This document shows, in pieces, positions 10,280-21,841 of a stretch of 64,000 bases of DNA. Within the stretch, counting starts at the first letter, position 1. Every line of letters starts with the position of its first letter. The translations under genes were made by a program, and so were the position numbers. Source of the stretch: Silene latifolia (Eukaryota > Streptophyta > Magnoliopsida > Caryophyllales > Caryophyllaceae); contig NC_133534.1 in NCBI RefSeq assembly GCF_048544455.1, positions 123,962,269 through 124,026,268 on the forward strand, written 5' to 3'. Under the pieces are notes generated by a model, which made no database searches, was not told where the DNA came from, and worked only from the letters and a program-made list of their open reading frames with translations.

Positions 10280-11038
10280 TCACATATTGAGAATGTTTCT
10301 TGAGTCTTCATAAAGACCATTCCAAAATTGTTGTACCAAGAACCACTCGCTAAGTCTATGATGAGGAAATGAGCGACAAATTCCTTTGAATCGCTCCCAA
10401 GCTTCATACAAAGATTCTTCATCCCTTTGCTTAAAACCCGTAATTTGACCTCTTAGCTTGTTAGTCTTTTCCGGAGGGTAGAATTTTTTGTAGAAAGCTA
10501 GAGCCAACTTCTTCCAAGAGTCAATTCCAAGAGTAGCCTTATCAAGGCTCTTCAACCATTGTTTTGCGGTGCCAATTAGAGAAAAAGGAAATAAGACCCA
10601 TCGAATTTGGTCTTGAGTTACACCGGTTTGTGAGATTGCATCACAATAGTCACAGAAAGTCTCCATGTGAGAGTGAGGGTCTTCACTAGGCATCCTCCCA
10701 AATTGGCTTCTTTCGACTAATTGGATAAATGCGGATTTGGCAATGAAATTTCCGGTTAAGTGGTGTGGTGTGGGAGTACCATTGGGTAGGTTCTCCTCGG
10801 TTGGTACGGAATGTGATGAAAATTTAGGCATTGTGGGTTGATTTTGTGTTGGATTTTGTGTTGGGTTCCCCTCACCTTCTCTTGAAAAAGGGTTGATGAA
10901 CTCAATAGTGTTTGGTTGAATATCTACAACCTCACCAATACCTCTCAAAGTACCTCTAGCAAGTCTTCTATTGTTTGTCAAAGTCCTTTCAATTTCGTGA
11001 TCAATGGGTAACAAGTTACCTTGTGATCTTCTAGACAT
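10280..11038 (-). pseudogene. Copy A Gag capsid region
   Basis: ATG 11038 opens MSRRSQGNLLPID, the same start as copy B (MTRRSQG at 41266). An in-frame ATG 12 bases upstream is less likely because its leader is not conserved. The capsid (retrotransposon Gag family) domain carries the segments FGRMPSEDPHSHMETFCDYC, WVLFPFSLIGTAKQWL, SWKKLALAFYKKFYPP and RDEESLYEAWERFK. The frame ends at TGA 10280-10282 (after ILNM); copy B has GGA there, so one base change split the polyprotein. Confidence 0.88.
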
Positions 11039-11155
11039 ACAAAATATCAAACAACTTGAAAATAATTAGAACAAACCTTGAGGAGTTTTACTTCCCCAAG
11101 GCAAAGAAAGACACAACTAGTAACAATCTAAGAAAATCAAATCAAGTTAACACCG

Positions 11156-11173
11156 TCCCCGGCAACGGCGCCA
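11156..11173 (-). other. Copy A primer-binding site (tRNA-Asp type)
   Basis: Read on the minus strand this is TGGCGCCGTTGCCGGGGA, complementary to the 3' end of plant tRNA-Asp, the primer typical of Athila elements. It lies four bases inside the LTR end at 11178 and about 120 bp upstream of the Gag start. Confidence 0.9.
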
Positions 11174-11177
11174 TTTT

Positions 11178-11358
11178 TGGTCGGCTTTACTCAGTTGGAA
11201 ATTTAGTTTTCGGTTACTTGATGTTAAGAGCACCTAGACCAAAACAATATTTATAACTTCACAAACAACTCTACTATTAGTAAAGAGGCAAGTAAAGGTC
11301 GGATCCCAAGGGACGGGTATTGATGTAGGATTTTCGATTGCAAGTAGCGGTGTCTAGT
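11178..11358 (-). repeat. Copy A 5' LTR remnant
   Basis: This is the last 181 bp of an Athila-type LTR, ending ...CCGACCA next to the primer site. It matches the end of the solo LTR at 11885-12060. The remaining 1.5 kb of the LTR is missing and copia sequence abuts at 11359, so a deletion removed most of this LTR together with part of the copia host. Confidence 0.8.
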
Positions 11359-11884
11359 GATGCTGGCAACTGTGGAGGGTGCCACAGGATTGTTCACAAC
11401 AAAATATTTGGCCCACTCAGGTGGTCTCCAATCTCTCCTTCTCCTTTCCTGAATTATAGGAGCCACTGTGACAGTGACTTCTTCCTGAGTGACATTTTGA
11501 GTCTCCTCATTACTGTTATCAAGTAGTGTTTGAGTGACGGTTGAAGTTGGTGTTGTAGATGTTGCATGATCAATGAATGCCGATGTGTCTCCGACACTTG
11601 GAGACTGGTTAAATTGATACTTCTCAATGTAAAAATTTGGAATAAACTGAGAAAAATTCTTGATCTTGCAAGGGAAAACTCTTTCAGAGAATTTAATGTC
11701 TCTGGACACAAAGACAGTCTTTTTGACTATATCATAGACCTTGTAGCCTTCTGAGATAGGGGATACCCTATAAAAATGCAATGTACTCCCCTGGGCATGA
11801 ATTTGTCTCATTCCCTGCCTGGGTTATAGGCCATAGCAAGGCATCCAAACACTCTCATCATTTCATAGGTGGGTGTCTTATGGA
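11359..11884 (-). pseudogene. Ty1/copia pol fragment (integrase to reverse-transcriptase linker)
   Basis: Read on the minus strand from 11884, the sequence gives KTPTYEMMRVFGCLAMAYN, a stop, DKFMPRG, then GYKVYDIVKKTVFVSRDIKF and FSERVFPCK. This is the typical C-terminal integrase region of Ty1/copia Pol just before reverse transcriptase. It continues the reading of 22320-23404, whose integrase ends NRTPYEFLFH at the other side of the solo LTR, so both are halves of one copia element split by that LTR. The downstream end is cut off at 11359. Several stops show it is dead. Confidence 0.85.
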
Positions 11885-13187
11885 TGGTCGGCTTTACTCA
11901 CTTGGAGATTTAGTTTCCGGTTACCTGTCGTTAAGAGCACCTAGACCAAAACAATATTTATAACTTCACAAACAACTCTACTATTAGTAAAGAGGCAAGT
12001 AAAGGTCGGATCCCAAGGGACGGGTATTAATGTCGGATTTTCGATTGCAAGTAGGGTGTCTAGGGGTATCACGATTTGGGGTTGAGATGAGAAGGTCACT
12101 AAACTAAATAGCAATAAAAGTAAACAAGCAAGATGATTAAAAAGAGATGTAAACAATTGATTAAAAGCACTAGGGTGTCATGGGGTCATAGAGGATTCAT
12201 GGGAATTGATCATACAAACATATTCTCAAATTATAAGCAAGCAATTATTGTTGTGATGGATCGAGTTGGTTTATATCTTACAATCCTAGGAAGGTTTGGG
12301 TCCCGGAGCCGAATCGATTAGATTGTACAATACCTACAAGTCGACTTAATCCTCCCTACTCAACTATATGCATGGTCTAATGAGACTCGAGTTGGTTTAT
12401 GTCTTACAAGTCTCATTGAAAAGGTAAGTGAGGGTAAAACATGCAAGGATTCATAGGCTAGCATTTCATCAAACATAACATGTGCATAAGTTGAGATCAC
12501 AACAAGCAAGCAAATAAACTATAAAAACATATTAAATTAAGCATGAATCATTCCCCATGTTGTTTTCCCCTAATTACCCATTAACCCTTGTTAAGGAAAC
12601 TACTCACTCATTATCAAGTTTAACATGTTAACAAGGTTGTCAATCACATTAACAAAGCAAAACATGATGAATAAATGAAGACGATTAACAATAATTAAAA
12701 AGGGATTAAGAGGATTATACCTACTAATGATTCCAAAATAAAGCAAAGAATAATAGAAGTACTTGATGATTGATTGGAAGGTTGTCAGTCTCCTAATAAT
12801 AACCCAAATAATCTTCAATTACCCAAAATAAAAGATGAATAAAAGAGAGATTAAGGAAATGAGATTTGTATTAATATTTGATTAGAAGTTGATTACAAGA
12901 TTAAGAAGAGATTAGAATGATATAAACTACAATAAGGATTGATAAGAAGAACATGATTCATCTAATTAGACTAATGGGGTATTTATAGTGGGGATTAGGT
13001 ACACAAATTAGGGTTTACTAAGGGCTTAAATGACGATTAAGTCCTTGAGGAATCGCTCCTCTCAGAAAAGATGCGAGTCTCCTTTTTGCCGGTCTTTCAT
13101 AAATATGCTCATCATTCATGGAGGGAAGAAAAGGTCGTGTGGGACTGTAAGGGAATCCGAGCGTCCAAGGTGTCGGGACGGGCGGAT

Positions 13188-14485
13188 TGTTAGGATCATA
13201 TACCTATTATTAGACTCCTCTAATAGTGAACTAATTAACTTGTTAATTATTTGTTCTTTAGATCTAGTGCATGCATAACAAAATGAAAGATTTATAAGAA
13301 AAACAATGTTCCTTACATTGTTGGTTGGTTCGAAATTAAGGGCACAAGTAAGGTCACCTTCCTACACTTGTTCTTGAGCTTATAATGATGGATGATCCTC
13401 CTAAGACTCCAAGTATAGAAGCCACTCCAATAAATTTCACCCAAGATTAATCCCAAAAATTCCTACTAATATTAACTAGATATATAGTAGAAATATTTCC
13501 TTAATAATACTAATATTTTTGCATTACTACCTCTAGTAATATTAGATGAGTGTATTAGTATTTATAGAGAGTTTTGTGCAATTGCATGTGAGGAAAACTT
13601 AGAGAGAAAAATAACACAAGCACCAACAAGAAAAATGAGCAAAAATGCTCTCTTATTAAGGCCAAAACCGGTGGCCCTCTTCCCATGAAGGGAATCTTGT
13701 GCTTTTGTTTTTAGTCTATTGTTTAGTTATAGGTAGAGTGTAGGATGTAGGCTTGTAAGATGTAGTATGTAAAGCCTAGTGTGATATGTCATAGTCACAC
13801 AATAAACAACATCAACATAAGACAAAAGAGCATCTTTGCTCATCTTATTGTGGCCGAAATATTGGTCCTTTTATGGACCATTTTTGCCTTTTGTCATTTG
13901 TCCCACAAATGCTTATAAGTCTTATGTTTAACAATCTTACATATTTAATTATTAATGTAATTATTTAACACTTAAATATTACAATTAATAATATAATATA
14001 CACTCCACTTTTTGAGTAGTATACTACCATTATATCAACATATAATAGGTCCCAAAATTACTAGTTAGTTAAAATTACAACTTCTTGTAACTTTTAAATA
14101 ACTAATTACCTCTACCTCAAAACTTATATTAATACCTCAACAAATTTAGTAAATTAACACTTAATAACTAAATTTAATCTTATTTAATCACATTACAATA
14201 AGACGCAAAATTGCACTCCCATAATTAAGGAATTAATTAATTCGTATCGCATACAATTAATTAAATATCTATTTGGGCCTCATCCTATAGGTGTGACCTA
14301 AAGGGATCAACTGACCACCACCGTCACACGACAGTAATGTCAAACTCTAGTTAGCCAATCATTACCGATTAATGACGGTCAGTCGACTGTATAAAGAATC
14401 ATCCCTCACGTATTCTTTATATGAGATTTAATAATGACATTTAAATCATGTGATCGCACTATTGTTGAGGACACATTTCCCAACA
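13188..14485 (-). repeat. COP1 3' LTR
   Basis: This 1298-bp LTR nearly matches 20544-21841. It carries a minus-strand TATAAATA box at 13559-13566 and a conserved hairpin at 14332-14367 (CGGTAATG/CATTACTG arms, 20-nt loop), also found in COP2 and COP-E. Confidence 0.92.
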
Positions 14486-14510
14486 ATCTCCCACTTGTCC
14501 TCGACAAGTG
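14486..14510 (-). other. COP1 polypurine tract and adjoining hairpin
   Basis: On the minus strand the sequence reads CACTTGTC, GAG, GACAAGTG and then GGAGAT directly before the LTR start TGTTGGG. The two 8-base arms form a perfect hairpin ending at the purine tract that primes plus-strand DNA synthesis. The same arrangement occurs at 50283-50307 and 32234-32257. Confidence 0.8.
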
Positions 14511-14655
14511 TGCGTCACCAATTCTCTTGTCCTATTACAATCTCCCACTCAATGCAAGGTGTCTTGCAGGTCGTACTTACATTTGATCATATCTTGAGTG
14601 GTTTTCTCGATCTGGAGATTAACTGTCTGACCGGAATTATCTATCATAGATACCT

Positions 14656-14708
14656 TCCGAGCGTGGCCACGCATTTCCAGTTAACTACTCCTCGAGTGGC
14701 CTTGAGAT
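14656..14708 (-). other. Conserved 3'-UTR block of copia elements (COP1 copy)
   Basis: On the minus strand the block holds GGCCACTCGAGGAGT followed about ten bases later by GAAATGCGTGGCCACGC and TCGGA. The same two motifs occur at 50083-50138 (COP2) and 31949-32000 (COP-E). The 12-bp palindrome GCGTGGCCACGC is intact. The region is downstream of pol and I see no sense-strand coding. Confidence 0.75.
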
Positions 14709-15999
14709 TTCAAACAACCCTGACAAGGGGTGGACAATTCCTATCGCCCTATTCCCTTCGTTCAGCCACAGTCCATCATAACCCAAAATATACCCAGTTT
14801 GACCTCATTTACGAAATCGTAGAGTATAAATCAAAGCTAATCAGAAGTTGTGCCAACTTGGGCGAATAGTCTCTAGTCAAAAGAATTGACTCATAAGAAT
14901 ACTATAGTAGCTCTTGCCACGACCAGGCTGTATGAATTACCAGAACTCTATAAGCGGTCACTGCCCGACAGAGTGTCCCATACATCTGCCTATGTGATCG
15001 ACTAGTCATCCCATATGACTCTATGGCACTTGAACTTGCCATCAATCGCATCACACTCTAGTCACTTGGAGACGTCACCTCATATAAGTAACTAGGGGCC
15101 AATACCCTGTCAATCCAGTTCACTTTAATGGGGTTCAATTTGTCTCTACAACCCATTCGGATACGACAAAGTAGCGGGTGAGTTTAATAAAACTCAAACG
15201 ATAAATGTGATTATCACATATGAATAGTCAATACACTATTACTACTTCATATTCTATAATCTTTAGTGTATTATTAACACTAATTAAAATGCAATACAAG
15301 CTTGGCAAGTGGATATACCTGATATCCATATATTCCAACTTTATTAATTGCTATTTCCTTTCAATTAATGTCATCTCTAATGATACGAATTTTATCCAAG
15401 TATATGTCTAGACATCTTACTAGACATGGGCTCTTTAACTTGAAAGATGCTCCCACTGTTATCGCATAACATGTGACAAAGTCATTTATAGAGAGATTCA
15501 CTCTTAATCCCTTCGTTGACTATTTTATCACAACTTACTTAGATTCCTTTTGTAGATATTTGCAATGCACGAAACTAAAACACCTTTCTTAGTCTATTAC
15601 TCCTATGTCAATAAGACATCCTAGGATTTCAACAAATCCCTTTTGGTTTGGAAACTTAAGTTTGTGCAACACTTCAACACCTAACTTAGTTTGTCATCCA
15701 AACATGTGAACGAATCCTTAATTCTTCTCAAGAATCTCAAGGATGTTCTTTAAGGCTCTCACAAACCATATGATCGGGATTATCTTGTTATTGACTTATA
15801 ATGCCCTAGGCATATATTTCATCACAGCACATGCGTCTGTTGGCATACATAATCGTTCTAATGGCGGAAACATTAGCAATCGATTTCATGTAATCAACAA
15901 CTTAATGGGTTCAGTGAACGACTATGATTCCATCATAGTAATTCCACTTTCATCATCATGAATAAGCCATTCATCCTTGTTGATGGTAAACAGATACGA

Positions 16000-16200
16000 A
16001 AGATCTTATCCTCATAAGACTCTCAACTCTATGCCAATATACTCTCACATAGATTCGGTAATCTAAAGCATATTGCACCTTTTCCTAGTCTCCCAATCAC
16101 TCTTGCCAGAAGAGAGCATTGGTACATTATTTTCAATAATTAATATGTTATCAACATATAAGACATGGAAAAACAATTCTAGCTCCCACTTAACTTCATG
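16000..16200 (-). pseudogene. COP1 reverse transcriptase remnant
   Basis: Reading the minus strand near 16160 gives LYVDNILIIEN followed by VPMLSS, the catalytic YVDD region of copia reverse transcriptase with the second Asp changed to Asn. A broken IRIY segment follows (compare LGIRIYRDRS in COP-E). Frames are interrupted on both sides and no continuous domain survives. The identification rests on this short motif and its position in the element. Confidence 0.6.
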
Positions 16201-17879
16201 TATATCATGATTCTTCAATCATGTGAATGAAACAATTCACTATAATCACATGAACGAAAAGTATAATCAGCTTAAGACCATCTTAGGTTCACTTAAGAAA
16301 GCTACACATAAGATGTTAGGATTCTTAGATCTTCATCTAAGATTTTTGTGTTTCAAACACTTTCTTCTCTAAATTCCCATTTTAGAAAAGCGAATTCAAT
16401 TTGCCATTCTTCATTAAAATGAAATACGGCAATTCCTAACACAACTTATCTTGATCAACATCTTCATGTAAATCATATGCATTTGTGTACTCCGGAGTTC
16501 TATTTACTTTTGAGGAGACCCTCGCCTTAAAGTAAATCTACTCTTGAGTAACATTTTCGGATTGTAATGCTTCGGATCGTATGTAACAAGGTCATGATAC
16601 TATCACTTTCACAAAGTAATATTTTTAAACAATACGACATGTGCGATAAACTCCCACTTAACTATACTTCCAATCTATCTTTATAGACTATAGTTCATAT
16701 ACACTCCAACTCTATAATTCTATTACTTTCACAAAGTAACATTTCAACTATAAGAGATGTTTGTGACGATACAATCTTCTCCCACTCTATCTCTCAGAAA
16801 TACATCTATCTTCTTGAGAGATAGCTTTGTGAGTTACAAACATATATATTTAACGGAGTATTAGGTGTTTATCTAGACAATGTATTAGCCTTCAAAAGGC
16901 CATCCCAAACATGGCAACTTAATACATGTAATTTGACAGTCTGATCCATGTCATATGGTTTAATAGACTCTCTATTCTAGGTATCTCCAGGTTGACCTTC
17001 CAGATTAAATTAAATTCCCCAAAAGTGAGTTCAACAACTCAGATCGACTCATATTAGAATGATCTTATGGGTAGTGACACAAGGTCATAAACCATCTATA
17101 ATAAATCAAATCTATTACTTAGATCTTTGCCACTACGATCGGATCGTAATGCTTTCGTCTTTGTTCAATTGGTTCTTTTCGTCATTATAGAAATTTCTCA
17201 AATCTCTCAAATGCTTCACCTTTTAATTGATTAAGTAAATATACCCTTATCTACTTGAATCATTGGTAAAAGTGACGAAGTAGTCATAAATTCCCCTTGC
17301 GATGATGCATATTTAGAACACATACATCGGCATGTATTAGTCTCAACAAATCACTTGCTCGTGTTCCTTTACCACTAAAGGAAGTACAAATTATTTTGCA
17401 AAGGAGATAAGATTCGCATATTCCATATGATTGCAAATCAAATGATCCAATAATTCTAGTCGACACTAGCGTTTAATGCGTTTCTCATTTACGTAACCTA
17501 ATTGAAAAATCAAATGTACAAATCATTTGGATTACCAGTTATGAGTCTTTTGGTGCGTATTATGTAGATATCTTTACATGAGTTGGAACTGTCTAAAACT
17601 TGTGTATCATCAAGATAAGTGACATGGCTCACATCCATGTCAATTTTTAATAAAATACAACAATTATCTTTGATGACTGAATATAGATCCTTTCATGTCT
17701 CACATGGAAATAATGTTTTAGACTAAGTGGGAACATAATAACAATTATGTAAATCATAACTCAAAGCTATTAGCAAAAACAAGTATATAAATTTCTCTTG
17801 AAGTGGCGGCTACCTGAGCTCCATTTCATTGTCGGAGATTCATATCACTCTTGTTTAGCTTTTCCACATTTCCAAGTCC

Positions 17880-18397
17880 CACTTGGAGTAACAAGCCCAA
17901 CTTTGATATCTTTCAAATACTTGGGGCAAATATGCTTCCATTGGCCCATGACATTTAAATAATGATATTCATGGTAGGATTGGATACCCATCTTGCTTTT
18001 GTGGTAGTCTCACTATCAACTTCCAATTCACAATCGGATTTGGGTTTCTTACCTTTCTTTGCTTTTCCTTTATTAATACCAATAATTTGTTCATTTGCAA
18101 GGACATTCTTGCTAGAACTCCCACTTAATTTGATATTACTCCTTGTTTCATCAAACAAGGATATCTTGGAATCTGTGAGATTCCCCTCATATGATACTCT
18201 TACCTGAGAGGTAGGCATGAGTATGGAGTGGGAGGTGTAGAAGTAGTAAAAAGACAAAGATTCCCATCTTCACCAATGCTAAAGCGTAGTACTCTAATCG
18301 GGTCGTCGATATACGAGAAGCATTTTTCATTGAATGATTGGAGCCATGAATTAACGGTGATTGGTGTAGGAGTATTAGATGAAATTGGAGTTGCCAT
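17880..18397 (-). pseudogene. COP1 gag remnant
   Basis: ATG 18397 on the minus strand opens MATPISSNTPTPITVNSWL, a plausible copia Gag N-terminus. Further on (about 18257-17880) are a Lys-rich stretch (KGKAKKGKKPKS) and a degraded knuckle-like segment with WKHICPKYLKDIK, recalling the GHWKRNCPKYL motif of copia nucleocapsids. The central Gag domain is largely missing between them, so the gag has an internal deletion as well as frameshifts. Confidence 0.55.
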
Positions 18398-18459
18398 TGC
18401 AATTGTGAAAACAAATTTGACTACAAAATAGGAAATGAAGGAATTAATTATCATCTATC

Positions 18460-20530
18460 GTTTTAATAATACTCGTAAATTTATCTACAAGTATTGCATT
18501 TATATAGTGACCTCCACCCAACTATATAAATGATTCCGAGATCCAAATTCATATTAACTCGGGCACGGTGAGCCGATTCATCCCTTATTAATATAACTCG
18601 GTGGATTAACTCTTTAATCGATTCTACTTTTAGAACTCTCGGTCGATAAAAATTACTCTAATTCTCATCTTTAGCCCGGAACACATGCGACTACGGTCAA
18701 CAATACTTCCGTTGAGCTCAATCCAAATTTCGATGTAATAACTTTTTACTACCCCACTTCGCCAACGTAACAAGGTTTGTATTACGGTGAAGCCGGATTA
18801 ACTCCCTCATGAAATTGGTACTTCATGGGTTTCTACTATTTGGTAAGGCTTTATCTCAATTATTATATGTGAGAGGTCTTGTCAATTTATTATCTATCAC
18901 GTTTTAAGTGAACTAAAGCGGTGAACTACGATAATTATAATTGACACGGTCGATGACTCGATATGATATGCATGTGTTGTTATGGCGATTTGGCAATGCA
19001 TGTAACATATTAAAAGAAATGCAAAGCAATAAATAAAATTCCTAGTATGGCCTTCCTAAAAAAAAAAAAAAAATAGAAAATCAAATAATCTATTACATAT
19101 TCGGAAACCAACTCCTTTGGTCCCTTGAATCTTCAAATGGCACGCCTCCCAAGACACCGTCTTTGTCGGATCACCTTTCCGAATGGCACCGTCTTTGAAG
19201 ATGCTCCATAATTACAAATAATAATAAAAATACAAAGCTATTCCTATTATACATTTGTAAAATGGAAAAAAAAACTAATAAAATAAAATAAGTGATACGA
19301 GATCACATTAAATTACAACCGAATCAATATTCCCTTTCATTACGGGTAATATCGATTAAAACTAAGGCCATACTAAGATAAAATTACATAATTCAAAATT
19401 ATATAAATTAAAAACATTCAACAATTGAAATATGCAGCATTATAATATGTATCTATCATGCCAAATGATGTGCCAAATCGCCCTATTTAACTTATGTCGT
19501 ACATATAACCCGGTTTTATGGAAATGCGTGATAATAACCATTTAAAATCACTAATTAACACTTAAATCACATCTAAGCTCAAGTTAATTATCCTAACACA
19601 TTTTAGGACTCAAAAATCAGTCATCACTAAATTTTTGACAATAATTCAACTTGATTTAATTTTATGCTCATTTTTGACCTTAAAAACACAATATTTATGA
19701 AATAAATCCAAATTAAATCATAAAAGTTTCAAAATTTGAATTTTAAATTTTTGAACATTCTGGAATAAATCCATGATACTCATAATGTCAAAAATCATGG
19801 TTAAAATTTTCGAATTAATTTTGAGAAAATGTAGTTGCATTTTTATCGTTTTTATCTCATAAAATGTATAATGTATACGAAAATCAAACCAATAATTTTT
19901 ACAACTTTAGATCTGATTATTGAGATATTAATGCAACTTAAAATAATTTTCTTAAGCCATGCAATACGTTTTAGCTAATTTTTGCTAAAATAGTCACTAT
20001 TTATGCCATTTTTTCTCAAAAATCCATAAATCATGCTAAAGAAGATATTTAAATCTAGAAATTTACATAATCTCTGTAAATATTTCATGTGACATCATAT
20101 TAAAAGATCATGGCTTAATTCGAAATTTTACTATTTTTAACCATTTTACATCTTTTAATCCATTTTTATCTCATAAAAATCATAAATCATGCAAAATTAA
20201 TCAAATTAACTCGTCCTTTTACATACAACTTGTAAAATATGCATGTGAGGTCATATAAATTTTCCAAGGTCAGAAACGAAATTTAACTATTTTTAGCATT
20301 TTAATTCCCATTTTAGTCATAAAAATGTAATAAAATGACCAAAAATCCTTAAAATGAGCAATAAATTTCCATAAATCATAAAAATGACCTAAAAACATTT
20401 TAGGACCAGAATATATAACATGCATGGTGATTTCGTGGCTTATACTTATAAATCACAAATTTTTAAGTTTTATATGTTAACCTTTTAACTCGGAAAAACA
20501 ATAACCGATTATGCATGCAACATCCTTATG
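18460..20530 (-). other. COP1 AT-rich leader (5' UTR)
   Basis: This 2.1-kb non-coding stretch lies between the primer site and gag. It is strongly AT-rich, with short oligo-A/T runs and repeated ATTTTTxxCAT phrases. It is similar to the COP2 leader at 44105-46260, including a CGGTGAGCCGATTCATC motif near 18567 that corresponds to the threefold CGGCCCCACCGTGCCC repeat of COP2. No ORF is supported. Confidence 0.6.
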
Positions 20531-20541
20531 CTCTGATACCA
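20531..20541 (-). other. COP1 primer-binding site
   Basis: On the minus strand TGGTATCAGAG follows the 5' LTR end by two bases. It matches the first eleven bases of the initiator tRNA-Met complement, then diverges (CATAAGG), a short match typical of copia elements. Confidence 0.8.
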
Positions 20542-20543
20542 CT

Positions 20544-21841
20544 TGTTAGGATCATATACCTATTATTAGACTCCTCTAATAGTGAACTAATTAACTTGTT
20601 AATTATTTTTTCTTTAGATCTAGTGCATGCATAACAAAATGAATGATTTATAAGAAAAACAATGTTCCTTACATTGTTGGTTGGTTCGAAATTAAGGGCA
20701 CAAGTAAGGTCACCTTCCTACACTTGTTCTTGAGCTTATAATGATGGATGATCCTCCTAAGACTCCAAGTATAGAAGCCACTCCAATAAATTGCACCCAA
20801 GATTAATCCCAAAAATTCCTACTAATATTAACTAGATATATAGTAGAAATATTTCCTTAATAATACTAATATTTTTGCATTACTACCTCTAGTAATATTA
20901 GATGAGTGTATTAGTATTTATAGAGAGTTTTGTGCAATTGCATGTGAGGAAAACTTAGAGAGAAAAACAACACAAGCACCAACAAGAAAAATGAGCAAAA
21001 ATGCTCTCTTATTAAGGCCAAAACCGGTGGCCCTCTTCCCATGTAGGGAATCTTGTGCTTTTGTTTTTAGTCTATTGTTTAGTTATAGGTATAGTGTAGG
21101 ATGTAGGCTTGTAAGATGTAGTATGTAAAGCCTAGTGTGATATGTCATAGTCACACAATAAACAACATCAACATAAGACAAAAGAGCATCTTTGCTCATC
21201 TTATTGTGGCCGAAATATTGGTCCTTTTATGGACCATTTTTGCCTTTTGTCATTTGTCCCACAAATGCTTATAAGTCTTATGTTTAACAATCTTACATAT
21301 TTAATTATTAATGTAATTATTTAACACTTAAATATTACAATTAATAATATAATATACACTCCACTTTTTGAGTAGTATACTACCATTATATCAACATATA
21401 ATGGGTCCCAAAATTACTAGTTAGTTAAAATTACAACTTCTTGGAACTTTTAAATAACTAATTACCTCTACCTCAAAACTTATATTAATACCTCAACAAA
21501 TTTAGTAAATTAACACTTAATAACTAAATTTAATCTTATTTAATCACATTACAATAAGACGCAAAATTGCACTCCCATAATTAAGGAATTAATTAATTTG
21601 TATCGCATACAATTAATTAAATATCTATTTGGGCCTCATCCTATAGGTGTGACCTAAAGGGATCAACTGACCACCACCGTCACACGACAGTAATGTCAAA
21701 CTCTAGTTAGCCAATCATTACCGATTAATGACGGTCAGTCGACTGTATAAAGAATCATCCCTCACGTATTCTTTATATGAGATTTAATAATGATATTTAA
21801 ATCATGTGATCGCACTATTGTTGAGGACACATTTCCCAACA
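20544..21841 (-). repeat. COP1 5' LTR
   Basis: This 1298-bp LTR begins (minus strand) TGTTGGGAAATG and ends CCTAACA. It is nearly identical to 13188-14485, with the same hairpin and TATA-like box. Confidence 0.92.

Larger units (their letters stand above)
14486..15960 (-). other. COP1 3' region, no recognisable coding
   Basis: This 1.5 kb lies between the last reverse-transcriptase scraps and the LTR. The 3' UTR occupies roughly 14486-15200 and is similar to 49640-50307 of COP2. An antisense ORF (14450-14869, plus strand, 139 aa) overlaps it; see findings. From 15200 to 15960 only degenerate pol-like sequence can be expected, and I could not assign any domain. Confidence 0.5.
13188..21841 (-). 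mobile_element. COP1: decayed Ty1/copia element
   Basis: This element has two 1298-bp LTRs (13188-14485 and 20544-21841) ending TGTT...AACA, and a 5-bp duplication CGGAT (13183-13187 and 21842-21846). The primer site lies at 20531-20541 and the polypurine tract at 14486, so it is on the minus strand. The 6-kb interior holds scraps of gag (about 17880-18397) and reverse transcriptase (about 16000-16200) with many stops and shifts, a long AT-rich leader and a conserved 3' UTR. The LTRs remain very alike while the coding region is ruined, which suggests the decayed form was copied using enzymes from elsewhere. Closely related to COP2. Confidence 0.9.

Noticed and set aside
11156-11173. Possible tRNA-Asp gene fragment
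   Set aside because: Only the 18-base primer-binding complement is present, at the expected distance from an LTR; no tRNA body.
18228-18431. Plus-strand ORFs at 17962-18207 and 18228-18431
   Set aside because: Shadows of the minus-strand COP1 gag remnant.
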